Shown: positions 7,141-14,919 of the stretch, piece after piece | Layout of the letters: each line of letters starts with the position of its first letter | Position numbering within the stretch: the first letter of the stretch is position 1 | Assembly: GCA_900546005.1 (NCBI GenBank) | Contig: URBJ01000026.1 | Location: 1 to 26,069 of the forward strand | Reading direction: 5' to 3' | Length of the DNA: 26,069 nucleotides | Origin: an uncultured Alistipes sp. | GTDB taxonomy: Bacteria; Bacteroidota; Bacteroidia; Bacteroidales; Rikenellaceae | Translations under genes and position numbers: made by a program | Notes under the pieces: model-generated | What the model saw: the letters and a program-made list of their open reading frames with translations, nothing else | Database searches by the model: none | What the model was told of the DNA's origin: nothing

Positions 7141-8562
7141 TTATTTAGTTGCTTGTGTGTCGAATCCGAAATAACCTTCGGCATTTCGGTAGCAGATACC
7201 TTCGATCATCGTCCCGATAAACTCCATCTCGCTGCGCGGAAGTCGGCCGCTTTCGATGTCGGCTCCGATCTGATCGCAAAGTATCCGGCGGAAGTATTCG
7301 TGTCGAGGGTAGGAGAGAAAACTCCGTGAGTCGGTCAGCATTCCGACAAACCGGCCCAGCAGTCCAAATTCCGAGAGCGTGTCGAGTTGTCGGCGGATGC
7401 CCCGTTCCTGATCGAGGAACCACCATGCGGCACCATACTGCATCTTGCCGGCGATCGAACCATCGTTGAACGATCCGGCCATGGCGGCCATAACCTCGCA
7501 ATCTTTGGGGTTGAGGTTGTATAGAATGGTTTTGGCCAAGGCGTTGCGTCGCTCGAGACGATCCAAAAATTTGAAACCTGCGGCAGCGATCGGCTTGTCG
7601 TCGATGGCATCGTATCCGGTGTCGGGACCCAATTTTTCGAACATCCGGCTATTGGGATTGCGGACCGGGCCTACGTGAAATTGTTGAGTCCATCCCTTTT
7701 CGGCATCCATTACGGCCAGTTCGGTCAGCATGCCGCTGCGGAAGGTAGCCATTTCGTCAGGATTTAATGCTCTGCCGCTGCGGATGTGGGCAAAGATCCG
7801 CCGTAGATCCGATTCCGTATAGTCGTCGGCAGGGAAGGTGTCCAACCCGTGGTCGGAAAGCCGGCATCCGTGTGCGGCGAAGAAGTCGTGGCGGCGGTGC
7901 AGGGCCTCCATCAGTTGATCGTATGTGCCGATCTCTGTCGATGCAGCCGCGCTGAGACGATCGATGTATGCGTTGAACGCGGTGGGTTGATCGACAGCCA
8001 AAAGGCGGTCCGGACGCCACGTCGGCAGTACGCGTATCTCGAATCCGCTGCTGGCAATCCGTTCGTGCCACTCCAATGTGTCGGCCGGATCGTCGGTCGT
8101 ACATACGACCCGTACGTTGCATCGGCGCATCAGCGATTGGGGGCGGAAGTTGTCGGTTGTCAGTCGTTCGTTACATGCGGCGTATATCTCGGCGCTGGTT
8201 GCAGGCGACAGCGTCTTGTCGATCCCGAACAGTCGGGAGAGCTCCATGTGGGTCCAGTGGTACAGCGGGTTTCGCATGGTGTAGGGAACGGTCTCCGCCC
8301 ATTTGCTGAATTTCTCGTAATCGTCTTTGTCTCCGGTGATGTATGCCTCCGGAATGCCGTTCCAGCGCATCGCACGCCATTTGTAGTGATCTCCGCCGAG
8401 CCATGCTTCGGTAATTCCTCTGAAGCGGCGGTTCTCGGCGATCGTCTGCGGATCGAGATGACAGTGGTAGTCGATGATCGGCAGGCCTTCGGCATGGTCG
8501 TGGTAGAGCTGGATCGCCGTATCGTTCGTGAGCATGAAATCGGGTCCGATAAACGTATTCAT
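7141..8562 (-). CDS. uxaC: Glucuronate / uronate isomerase
   Basis: 473 aa from the chosen start, a normal family length. UxaC interconverts D-glucuronate and D-fructuronate (and galacturonate and tagaturonate), a metal-dependent reaction of the amidohydrolase superfamily. Seen: PIIDYHCHLDP with the HxH metal ligands (His33 and His35), TDDPADTLEWH, LPTWRPDR and a C-terminal MLTDSRSFLSYPRHEYFRR segment, all typical of UxaC. A longer frame would begin at a TTG at 8592, but that TTG lies inside the -7 box TACTTTTG (8597-8590), so the ATG at 8562 is the credible start, about 20 nt into the predicted transcript. It is the first gene of the hexuronate operon and faces the LacI regulator across a 40-bp palindrome. 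Confidence 0.95.
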   Translation of the reverse strand: MNTFIGPDFMLTNDTAIQLYHDHAEGLPIIDYHCHLDPQTIAENRRFRGITEAWLGGDHYKWRAMRWNGIPEAYITGDKDDYEKFSKWAETVPYTMRNPLYHWTHMELSRLFGIDKTLSPATSAEIYAACNERLTTDNFRPQSLMRRCNVRVVCTTDDPADTLEWHERIASSGFEIRVLPTWRPDRLLAVDQPTAFNAYIDRLSAAASTEIGTYDQLMEALHRRHDFFAAHGCRLSDHGLDTFPADDYTESDLRRIFAHIRSGRALNPDEMATFRSGMLTELAVMDAEKGWTQQFHVGPVRNPNSRMFEKLGPDTGYDAIDDKPIAAAGFKFLDRLERRNALAKTILYNLNPKDCEVMAAMAGSFNDGSIAGKMQYGAAWWFLDQERGIRRQLDTLSEFGLLGRFVGMLTDSRSFLSYPRHEYFRRILCDQIGADIESGRLPRSEMEFIGTMIEGICYRNAEGYFGFDTQATK

Positions 8563-8589
8563 GTGCTGTTCGATTTTTTTGTATGCACC

Positions 8590-8597
8590 CAAAAGTA
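8590..8597 (-). promoter_or_regulatory. -7 box of the uxaC-kdgK-kdgA-exuT operon promoter
   Basis: TACTTTTG on the minus strand fits TAnnTTTG exactly. The expected -33, 19-20 bp upstream, falls in the centre of the 40-bp palindrome, where GTG is found instead of TTG. Predicted start near 8583. The box ends 3 bp from the palindrome, so a bound repressor would block the polymerase. Confidence 0.65.
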
Positions 8598-8600
8598 ATA

Positions 8601-8640
8601 CTTTTTTTTGTATCGTGCACGTGCACGATACAAAAAAAAG
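8601..8640. promoter_or_regulatory. 40-bp perfect palindrome, probable LacI-family operator
   Basis: The two 20-bp halves are exact reverse complements. The core is ATCGTGCACGTGCACGAT, with a central CpG step as LacI-family hinge helices prefer, flanked by a T8 tract on one side and A8 on the other. It lies between uxaC (minus) and the LacI gene (plus) and covers the -33 region of both. It should not be transcribed from either promoter, and its 3' side is A-rich in both directions, so it is not a terminator. Confidence 0.8.
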
Positions 8641-8661
8641 GCGCGGTGAAAAATAATTTTA

Positions 8662-8669
8662 TATTTTTA
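8662..8669 (+). promoter_or_regulatory. Putative -7 box of the LacI-family gene
   Basis: TATTTTTA, one base from TAnnTTTG, lies 45 bp before the ATG. A near-identical box (TATTTTTAC) precedes bioA. No TTG is visible 19-20 bp upstream, where the palindrome ends (8640), so it may be weak or need re-assignment. Confidence 0.4.
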
Positions 8670-8713
8670 CGCCAGTTTCTTGATGAATTCGAACTCAGGG
8701 TAAATTACGACAA

Positions 8714-9790
8714 ATGAAAAATTCCGAGAAAAAGGTGACGATCAAGGATGTCGCTCAGATGGCTGGCGTGTCGAAAGGCACGGTCGATCGGGTGATTCAT
8801 AACCGGGGCGAAGTTTCGGCCGAAAGCCTGAAGCGCGTGCTCGATGTGATCGACCGGATCGGATACAAACCGAATGTCTATGCGTCGTTGCTTGCATCGC
8901 GCAAACACTATCGGATCGTTTGTCTGATTCCTGACTTTGAGACCGGTGAGTTCTGGGAAATCGCCTATAAGGGAATCCGGAGAGCTTATGAAGAGTGTCG
9001 CGATTTCAATGTGACGGTTGACGTCGTGCGGTACGACCAGTTTCGGGTCGACTCGTTCCAGCAGGCCTGTCGGAAAACCCTCGAAGAGGCTCCCGATGCC
9101 GTTCTGATTGTCCCCATGTTCAGTGATTCGGCCTCCCAATTCGTGGCTGAATTGCGTGCAAAACGGATACCTTTCGTCTTTATCGAGTCCAAATTGCCCG
9201 ATACGGCTTATTTGGCTTACTTCGGGATGCCGGTGTTCGAGAGCGGCTATCTGAGTGCCCGGTTGTTGCTCAAGCACCAGCGGGCGAAAGAGGTGGCCTG
9301 TTTCCGATTCCACCGCAGCGGCGATGCACTCAGTAACACCGCATCGATCCGGCAACAGGGATTTGTCGCCTACCTCGAACAGCACGATAAAGGGGCTTGC
9401 AGGTTGTGGGTCGATTATCTATACCCTTCCGTTTGTGACAAGAATACCGAGATACTCGACCGTTTTTTCGAAAAACATCCCGATATTCGGCACATCGTGG
9501 TGTTTAATTCACGGTCCTACATCGTGGCCGAGTACCTTCAAGCACATGGGATGGATGATCGGATTTTGCTTGGATTCGATCCGCTGGAACGAAATGTTGC
9601 CGCAATGAAAGCCGGATACATCGAGTACATCATTGCACAAAAGTGCGGAACACAGGCCTACCGTGGAGTCAAGGCCCTGTGCAACTATTTTGTGTTCAAA
9701 ACATCCCCATCGGTGCAGGACAACTACATGTCGATGGAGATACTCACGGCCGAAAATGTAAACTACTATACGGATCTTCCTGCCGAATAA
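8714..9790 (+). CDS. LacI-family transcriptional regulator of the hexuronate operon
   Basis: 358 aa. N-terminal LacI helix-turn-helix at about 8-30 (VTIKDVAQMAGVSKGTVDRV), hinge region GYKPNVYASLLASRK (50-64), then a periplasmic-binding-protein-like sensor domain (about 66-340) of the substrate-binding type common in Bacteroidetes. The GTVDRVIHNRG variant of the recognition helix is typical of that group. It is divergent from uxaC with the 40-bp palindrome between them, so it most likely represses the hexuronate operon and responds to a pathway sugar acid, and may control its own gene. The effector is not readable. No gene follows closely on its strand. Confidence 0.9.
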   Translation: MKNSEKKVTIKDVAQMAGVSKGTVDRVIHNRGEVSAESLKRVLDVIDRIGYKPNVYASLLASRKHYRIVCLIPDFETGEFWEIAYKGIRRAYEECRDFNVTVDVVRYDQFRVDSFQQACRKTLEEAPDAVLIVPMFSDSASQFVAELRAKRIPFVFIESKLPDTAYLAYFGMPVFESGYLSARLLLKHQRAKEVACFRFHRSGDALSNTASIRQQGFVAYLEQHDKGACRLWVDYLYPSVCDKNTEILDRFFEKHPDIRHIVVFNSRSYIVAEYLQAHGMDDRILLGFDPLERNVAAMKAGYIEYIIAQKCGTQAYRGVKALCNYFVFKTSPSVQDNYMSMEILTAENVNYYTDLPAE

Positions 9791-9917
9791 AGGCCACAAT
9801 GTGCGAGCGAAAAGTCCGTCTGCTTGCCTCTTCCCCTTATTAGCTCTGCGGTTTGTGTACTTTCCTTATTATGGAAAACTACACCTTTTGCGCTTCGTTC
9901 CTCCCACCATACAAAAA

Positions 9918-9950
9918 ATACCGGCAATCCCCAATAGGTATTACCGGTAT
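9918..9950 (-). terminator. Rho-independent terminator for minus-strand transcription
   Basis: A stem of ATACCGG/CCGGTAT, continuing through AAT/ATT and CC/GG with two mismatched positions and a 5-nt loop. On the minus strand it is followed by a run of six T. It would end a transcript coming from the AraC-family gene about 260 nt upstream, leaving a long 3' untranslated region. Confidence 0.6.
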
Positions 9951-10060
9951 AACAGGTTAGTTAGCTTTGATCAATTAGGTTCTGTAAATGTAAGATTTAA
10001 TTTCGAATCTACCAAATTTATCGGTCGTTTTTTAATTTTCCTGTTTTGCGTTTCTGATGA

Positions 10061-10202
10061 AACCGAACGGGATTTGGGAGTCTCTTCCAGTTATATCAAT
10101 AGGTATAATAGGGTCTATACTTTAAAATATTCGATAGCTGTTTGAAATGAATTTTTTATAGATGGTTGGATAGTTTGGCGGTGTGTCGAATCCCGTTCGG
10201 TT
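10061..10202. repeat. 14-bp perfect inverted repeat pair, 114 bp apart
   Basis: AACCGAACGGGATT at 10061-10074 and its exact reverse complement AATCCCGTTCGGTT at 10189-10202. The right arm begins 7 bp past the AraC stop codon. The inside is AT-rich with no ORF. No target-site duplication is evident, so a small inverted-repeat element is possible but unproven; a long-range RNA stem is the alternative. Confidence 0.5.
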
Positions 10203-10209
10203 CAATCTC

Positions 10210-11136
10210 TCAGGCTTGGTGGCCGATGTGTATCGTTCGAGGTGGCTCGATCGTACTGTTGACCGTCTCGGCTGAGGAACCCTCCATGTGGCGATGCCGA
10301 TAATGGGACGGGGTCATACCATACTCTTTCTTGAACAATTTAATGAAATGTGACGTGTTCGGAAAGGTACATTCGTTTCCGATCTCCGATATCGACTTGT
10401 TTGTCGAGATCAGAAGCAGACGTGAGTGCATCAACCGTTGACGAATAAACCACTTGTGGGGCGGTTCATAGAAGTGCTTCCGAAACTCTTTTTTGAATGA
10501 AGTGAGGCTCCTGTTACATTTGCTCGCTAATTCATCTACCGAAATGTCCGAAAAAATGTAATTCTGTATGGTCTGTTCGAAGTTCTCTTTCATGAGATCC
10601 ATGTTGCTGAGCACCTTGCTCTTCAGACAACAGTCGTCCTGTGACAGAATCAGGTAGATCAGTTCGGTCGTCTTGAGCATTTCGGCCGTAGAGTCTCCGA
10701 ACATCCCCTCTTTCATGTATTGATTTACGGAGTTGAAAAAATTTTTTACCGATACCGATGCCGGATAACTCGCATGCGGCAGATGGGTACATTCGGGACA
10801 TTTGTGATCGTTGACGATATGCAGGTGGTAGACACCGCTCAGGTTGTTCAGTATGCGGGAGAGCTGATCCTGTGTATAGTAAAATACGATTTGTTCGAAT
10901 GGCTTGTCGTTCTCGGGGATATCTTCGGTGTAGTGGTTCCCCGTACCCATATAGAAAAGCGTCCCTTGGGGGATCTCGTAGCATGTGTCTCCGTAGTAGA
11001 TGTATTTCTTGCCGCGGATGATGTAGCCGATGCTGTGACGGGTGTAGTTGTGGGCCTGAATGCCGTTGCGGTCGGTCAGCACATACTTCATGATCATGGG
11101 TTGCTGGACCGGTGCTGCTTCTGATGAACGTACCAT
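10210..11136 (-). CDS. AraC-family transcriptional regulator with N-terminal cupin-like domain
   Basis: 308 aa. Residues about 25-100 form a beta-rich AraC sensor segment (HSIGYIIRGKKYIYYGDTCYEIPQGTLFYM), the usual cupin-like ligand domain. The C-terminal double helix-turn-helix spans about 195-283 (SVDELASKCNRSLTSFKKEF, then KSISEIGNECTFPNTSHFIK and the closing FKKEYGMTPSHYR). A 25-residue polar tail follows. A CPEC motif (Cys113 and Cys116) within HKCPECTH plus a Cys-Cys pair (169-170) in the linker are unusual and could bind metal or sense redox, which is inference. The target is unknown: no catabolic operon adjoins it, and its nearest neighbours are the LacI gene (convergent) and bioA (divergent). 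It has one of the strongest promoters here. Confidence 0.88.
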   Translation of the reverse strand: MVRSSEAAPVQQPMIMKYVLTDRNGIQAHNYTRHSIGYIIRGKKYIYYGDTCYEIPQGTLFYMGTGNHYTEDIPENDKPFEQIVFYYTQDQLSRILNNLSGVYHLHIVNDHKCPECTHLPHASYPASVSVKNFFNSVNQYMKEGMFGDSTAEMLKTTELIYLILSQDDCCLKSKVLSNMDLMKENFEQTIQNYIFSDISVDELASKCNRSLTSFKKEFRKHFYEPPHKWFIRQRLMHSRLLLISTNKSISEIGNECTFPNTSHFIKLFKKEYGMTPSHYRHRHMEGSSAETVNSTIEPPRTIHIGHQA

Positions 11137-11207
11137 AATGTGTAATTTTTAATGGTTAAATAAATTTTTATATACAATGGATAGCGCTTGTATTCCCGTG
11201 TACTTTA

Positions 11208-11237
11208 CAAATATACAATTTTAAATTTGGTATGCAA
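11208..11237 (-). promoter_or_regulatory. Promoter of the AraC-family gene
   Basis: On the minus strand, TTG (11237-11235), a 19-nt spacer and TATATTTG (11215-11208) match the Bacteroidetes consensus fully. The start near 11201 gives a leader of about 65 nt. The surrounding 11140-11300 segment is very AT-rich. Confidence 0.75.
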
Positions 11238-11394
11238 TAATAAATTTTATATTTATTGAAATATTACAATAAATTATACAATAAAGTTGGTCCCCATCGC
11301 TCCTGTCCGGATTCGTGTCGATAGAAAAATCCGTTTTTTGGCCTAAATCCTACCCTCCGAAGAAAAGATTCCGACAGAATCAAATTTATTTCGT

Positions 11395-11402
11395 TATTTT
11401 TA
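11395..11402 (+). promoter_or_regulatory. Putative -7 box of bioA
   Basis: TATTTTTA, 19 bp before the bioA ATG, one base from TAnnTTTG and matching the box before the LacI gene. No clear -33 is seen. No BirA-type or BioR-type palindrome was noticed between 11140 and 11421. Confidence 0.4.
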
Positions 11403-11421
11403 CAACAAAGATCAATCCAAA

Positions 11422-12714
11422 ATGAAAAAAGAACCGTCAAAAAATATATTGGATTACGACAAAATACATCTATGGCACCCCTATACCTCAATGAGTAACC
11501 CTCTGCCGGTCTATCTCGTACGACGTGCCGAGGGGTGTTATATCGAATTGGAGGATGGCCGCAGGCTGATTGACGGTATGTCCTCGTGGTGGGCCGTCAT
11601 TCACGGATACAACAACCCGACGCTCAATCTTGCCGTCGAGACCCAACTGAAGGAGATGGCTCACGTGATGTTCGGCGGTTTTACCCACGCGCCTGCGGTG
11701 GAGTTGGCCCGGAAGCTGGTCGAGATGACCCCCGACGGGATCGAAAAGATCTTCTATTGCGATTCGGGGTCGGTGGCCGTTGAGGTTGCGGCGAAGATGG
11801 CCTTGCAGTATATGCATGCGAAAGGATCCCCCGAAAAAAATACCTTGGCTACGATCCGAAGCGGCTATCACGGCGATACGTGGCACGCCATGTCGGTGTG
11901 TGATCCCGTGACCGGCATGCATTCGATCTTTACCGGACGGTTGCCGTTGCAGTATTTCGCTCCGAGACCCGAAGTACGTTTCGGAGAGGAGTGGAACGAA
12001 CAGGATTTCGCACCCATGGCCGAGATGATCGAACGAAACCACCGGAAACTGGCAGCCGTGATTCTCGAACCGATCGTTCAGGGGGCCGGTGGCATGTGGT
12101 TTTACCACCCCGAATATTTGCGTCGGCTGCGTGAGATGTGTACGGAATATGACATCTTGTGGATTGCCGATGAGATCGCAACCGGGTTCGGTCGGAGCGG
12201 GCGGATGTTCGCTTCGGAGTGGGCTGGTGTAACTCCCGATATCATGTGTGTGGGGAAAGCGCTTACTGGAGGGTATATGAGTTTTGCAGCTACGATGACG
12301 ACCGATCGGGTGGCCGATACGATCTCGGCGGGGACCCCTCCCGAGTTCATGCACGGTCCGACCTTTATGGGGAATCCATTGGCATGTGCGGTGGCGAATG
12401 CTTCGCTGGAGCTGTTGATGCGGCACTCCCCGTTACACCGGATTGCAGAAATTGAACGACTGCTGAAAGAGAAGCTGCAACCGGCCCGAAGCATGAAACA
12501 GGTGGCTGATGTTCGGGTTCTGGGTGCGATCGGCGTGATCGAAATGCACAAACCGGTCGATATGGCCTTTATGCAGCGACGTTTTGTCGAAGAGGGGGTC
12601 TGGATCCGTCCTTTCGGCAAGCTGGTTTATGTCATGCCTCCCTATATAATAAAGGACCATGAACTGGTACAACTCGTCGAGGCAATGTTGCGAGTTGTGG
12701 CTGAGTGTGCATGA
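11422..12714 (+). CDS. bioA: Adenosylmethionine-8-amino-7-oxononanoate aminotransferase
   Basis: 430 aa cytosolic PLP enzyme of biotin synthesis that moves an amino group from S-adenosylmethionine to 7-keto-8-aminopelargonate, giving 7,8-diaminopelargonate. Class III aminotransferase features: HLWHPYTSM near residue 16, SSWW (54-57), the [13 protein letters not shown] helix (115-127), [12 protein letters not shown] (148-159) with the BioA-type tyrosine and histidine, [12 protein letters not shown] with Asp250, and VGKALTGGY with Lys279 as the PLP lysine. The HLWHPYT and SSWW pair separates BioA from other class III members. Full length. No other biotin gene lies near, so it is a detached bioA; the next gene starts 54 bp after the stop with its own promoter. 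Confidence 0.94.
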   Translation: MKKEPSKNILDYDKIHLWHPYTSMSNPLPVYLVRRAEGCYIELEDGRRLIDGMSSWWAVIHGYNNPTLNLAVETQLKEMAHVMFGGFTHAPAVELARKLVEMTPDGIEKIFYCDSGSVAVEVAAKMALQYMHAKGSPEKNTLATIRSGYHGDTWHAMSVCDPVTGMHSIFTGRLPLQYFAPRPEVRFGEEWNEQDFAPMAEMIERNHRKLAAVILEPIVQGAGGMWFYHPEYLRRLREMCTEYDILWIADEIATGFGRSGRMFASEWAGVTPDIMCVGKALTGGYMSFAATMTTDRVADTISAGTPPEFMHGPTFMGNPLACAVANASLELLMRHSPLHRIAEIERLLKEKLQPARSMKQVADVRVLGAIGVIEMHKPVDMAFMQRRFVEEGVWIRPFGKLVYVMPPYIIKDHELVQLVEAMLRVVAECA

Positions 12715-12745
12715 TTGTACTTTCCCGATTCATTTCGTACCTTTG
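12715..12745 (+). promoter_or_regulatory. Promoter of the radical SAM gene
   Basis: TTG (12715-12717), a 20-nt spacer and TACCTTTG (12738-12745). The predicted start near 12752 is 17 nt before the ATG at 12769, which decides the start of the radical SAM gene against an upstream in-frame start at 12715. Confidence 0.7.
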
Positions 12746-12768
12746 ACCCGATAAAATTAAAGTGTGTC

Positions 12769-13542
12769 ATGAGTACAGCTTTGTATGATCGAGTAATTTT
12801 CGGTCCGATCCACAGCAGACGGTTGGGACTCTCGCTCGGAGTCAATTTGCTGCCGCTGGATCATAAATTGTGTAGCTTCGACTGCATCTATTGTGAATGC
12901 GGTTGGGGAGAAAAAAGAGAAAAAGTGCGTTTCAACGATCGTGAAACGGTTCGGAGAGAGTTGGAGCGAAAGCTGACCGAAATGGTCGGGGCGGGGACTC
13001 CACCCGATGTGATCACTTTTGCCGGAAACGGTGAACCTACGCTGCACCCTGATTTCGGCGAGATTATCGAGGATACGATCGCGCTGCGGGATCGTATTGC
13101 GCCTCGCGCGAAAGTTTCGGTACTCAGCAATGCGACTCAGATCGGACGCGAAAGGGTGCGTGCGGCTTTGTTGCGGGTGGACAACAACATTTTGAAACTC
13201 GATTCGGCATTTGACCCTACCGTGCGGCTGGTGGATCGTCCGAGGGGGAACTACTCCGTAGCCGAGACGGTCGAAAATATGAAAAAGTTCGAAGGGCAGC
13301 TGATCGTTCAGACCATGTTTCTGCGCGGAGAATTCGAGGGGAAGATCGTCGACAATACCACTGAAGAGGAGGTGAGTGCATGGCTGGCGCTGATTCGGGA
13401 GATTGCTCCACGGCAGGTGATGGTCTACACGATCGACCGCAGTACACCGGCTGAAAACCTGCAGAAGGTAACAGTCGAAGAGTTGAAGGCGATTGCGGCC
13501 CGCGTCGAAGCTTTGGGGATAACTTGTTCTGTGGCGGGTTGA
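12769..13542 (+). CDS. Radical SAM protein (COG0731-like Fe-S oxidoreductase)
   Basis: 257 aa. Cys35-x3-Cys39-x2-Cys42 in KLCSFDCIYCECG is the canonical [4Fe-4S] and SAM-binding motif. FGPIHSRRLGLSLGVNLLP upstream of it and FAGNGEPTLHPDFGEII after it are hallmarks of the COG0731 group. The remainder (VDNNILKLDSAFD, VQTMFLRGEFEGK, VMVYTIDRSTPAE) completes a partial TIM barrel, with no extra C-terminal iron-sulfur domain visible. The substrate of this group is not established in bacteria, so no function is assigned. The start follows the promoter at 12715-12745. A glycosyltransferase-like gene follows after 39 bp and may share the transcript, with no evident functional link. Confidence 0.87.
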   Translation: MSTALYDRVIFGPIHSRRLGLSLGVNLLPLDHKLCSFDCIYCECGWGEKREKVRFNDRETVRRELERKLTEMVGAGTPPDVITFAGNGEPTLHPDFGEIIEDTIALRDRIAPRAKVSVLSNATQIGRERVRAALLRVDNNILKLDSAFDPTVRLVDRPRGNYSVAETVENMKKFEGQLIVQTMFLRGEFEGKIVDNTTEEEVSAWLALIREIAPRQVMVYTIDRSTPAENLQKVTVEELKAIAARVEALGITCSVAG

Positions 13543-13581
13543 TTTTTGGAGTGTATCGTATTTGATAGCGAAAACAGAATT

Positions 13582-14751
13582 ATGAAGAAAATTGCCGATG
13601 CGGTTGGAACATTCTTTTTGAATCGCCGTAACCTTTTTATATTGGGGTTTGTTTTGACGTTTGTCATTACCCTGCTCGAGGTGTTGCGCGAAAAACAGTT
13701 CAACTTCTTTACCTTTCAGTTGTCGACCTTTGATTTCTGGGTGGGAGAGGACCCCTATGGAGTGGAAAAGTACGATTTCCTGTACGGGCCGCTCTTCTCC
13801 ATCCTTTTTACGCCCTTTGCCTATCTCGGAAAAACCGTCGGACCTTTCGTATGGAACCTGTTTAATTTTTCGGCCTATTTCTGCGCAATCTTTACGCTGC
13901 CCCGGCTGACAGAAGCGCAAAAGTGCAAAACTTATCTCTATACAGCCTTGATATTGGCGACGACACAGATGTCGATGCAGTTCAACCCCGTGGTGGCCTA
14001 CCTCTTCGTATTTGCCTTCACGCTTTTCGAAAAGAACCATCCGCTCTGGGCTATCCTGTTGATCCTCATTTCGGGCTTTTGTAAAATATACGGAATTTTC
14101 GAGCTGGCCTTACTGCTCTGCTATCCGAAATTCTGGAGAAACCTGCTCTATACGGTTCTGCTTGCCGCGGTGCTTTTCCTGTTGCCGCTCGTAGCATTGC
14201 CCCTCTCCGGATTTATCCCGCACTACATGCGCTGGGCCGAAGTATTGGGGCTGCATGTCGATCAGTTCCAGTTCTACGCACTGTTTAACCTGCATCTGGT
14301 GCATGACCTGCTGACGCCGATTATGACCTATGTCCAGATGGGAACCATAACGATCTTGGCCATACTCTTTGTCTCCAACTATCGGAAGTTCGGTCGGTTC
14401 GATTTCCGGTTGGGTTCTCTGGGAATTCTGATGGGGTGGGTGATTCTGTTCAGCCTGTCGACCGAAAAGCATACCTACGTCATCGCGCTACTTGGCTATC
14501 TGCTCTGGTATTGGGTCCAAGCACGAAAGACAACCTTCGACAAGGTGCTGTTCTGGGCCAACTTCATCCTGCTCGTTGTCGTACCGGTCGACCTGATCTG
14601 TCCGCCTCCGGTCATGCGTTTCCTTTGCGACACGGTTCAGCTGAATATATGGTGCTTTACGATTACGTGGCTCCGGATGATATACGTCACCTTCCTGAAA
14701 CCGGATCGAACGGATCAAAAAGAGGTGCAGGCTCTTACGGAGCCGGCATGA
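13582..14751 (+). CDS. GT87-like (DUF2029) polytopic membrane glycosyltransferase
   Basis: 389 aa integral membrane protein with roughly nine or ten hydrophobic segments from residue 18 on. The N-terminal periplasmic-type loop FDFWVGEDPYGVEKYDFLYGP, followed by LFSILFTPFAYLGKTVGPFVWNLFN, resembles DUF2029/GT87 proteins, GT-C fold enzymes that use lipid-linked sugar donors. The sugar and acceptor cannot be read. The ATG at 13582 is preferred; a TTG at 13546 would add 12 polar residues. It sits 39 bp after the radical SAM gene. The C-terminus becomes hydrophilic (LKPDRTDQKEVQ). No cell-envelope gene cluster surrounds it, so this is a stand-alone enzyme of unknown target. Confidence 0.72.
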   Translation: MKKIADAVGTFFLNRRNLFILGFVLTFVITLLEVLREKQFNFFTFQLSTFDFWVGEDPYGVEKYDFLYGPLFSILFTPFAYLGKTVGPFVWNLFNFSAYFCAIFTLPRLTEAQKCKTYLYTALILATTQMSMQFNPVVAYLFVFAFTLFEKNHPLWAILLILISGFCKIYGIFELALLLCYPKFWRNLLYTVLLAAVLFLLPLVALPLSGFIPHYMRWAEVLGLHVDQFQFYALFNLHLVHDLLTPIMTYVQMGTITILAILFVSNYRKFGRFDFRLGSLGILMGWVILFSLSTEKHTYVIALLGYLLWYWVQARKTTFDKVLFWANFILLVVVPVDLICPPPVMRFLCDTVQLNIWCFTITWLRMIYVTFLKPDRTDQKEVQALTEPA

Positions 14752-14919
14752 CGGTAGATCAGAGGACCGTTGCGTGTGGCTGACGCCGGGTGTCGGTTTG
14801 TAGATCGGCCGGAAGAGGGGGAAATTTCAGAAAGAGAAGTTGTGAAAAGATATTAAGAACGGTGTGGTGCTGGTGGGTGTATGCCCGATGAGCAACCAAC
14901 GAACCAAAAGTATATATAA

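Larger units (their letters stand above)
9791..10209. other. 419-bp gene-poor region between convergent regulators
   Basis: No convincing protein gene. The one open frame of over 100 codons here (9801-10145, plus) has unpatterned composition and no promoter or family resemblance. The stretch holds a terminator-like hairpin (9918-9950), a 14-bp inverted repeat (10061-10074 and 10189-10202), and AT-rich sequence between them. It lies downstream of both the LacI gene and the AraC gene, so it can serve as the 3' region of both transcripts. Confidence 0.6.

Noticed and set aside
8563..8592. Longer UxaC starting at TTG 8592
   Set aside because: The TTG lies within the TACTTTTG -7 box, so it is upstream of the predicted transcript start; the extra ten residues also do not fit the family.
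8601..8640. 40-bp palindrome as a bidirectional terminator
   Set aside because: In each direction the stem is preceded by T8 and followed by A8, the wrong order for a rho-independent terminator, and both predicted transcript starts lie outside it.
9801..10145. 114-codon plus-strand ORF after the LacI gene
   Set aside because: No promoter, no recognisable domain, composition unlike a protein, and it crosses a terminator hairpin.
10061..10202. Insertion sequence or MITE bounded by the 14-bp inverted repeats
   Set aside because: No target-site duplication and no transposase remnant; kept only as an inverted repeat of unknown nature.
14905..14912. TACTTTTG on the minus strand as an antisense promoter near the EFR1-type gene
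   Set aside because: No -33 element and no minus-strand gene downstream; single -7 matches of this kind occur by chance.
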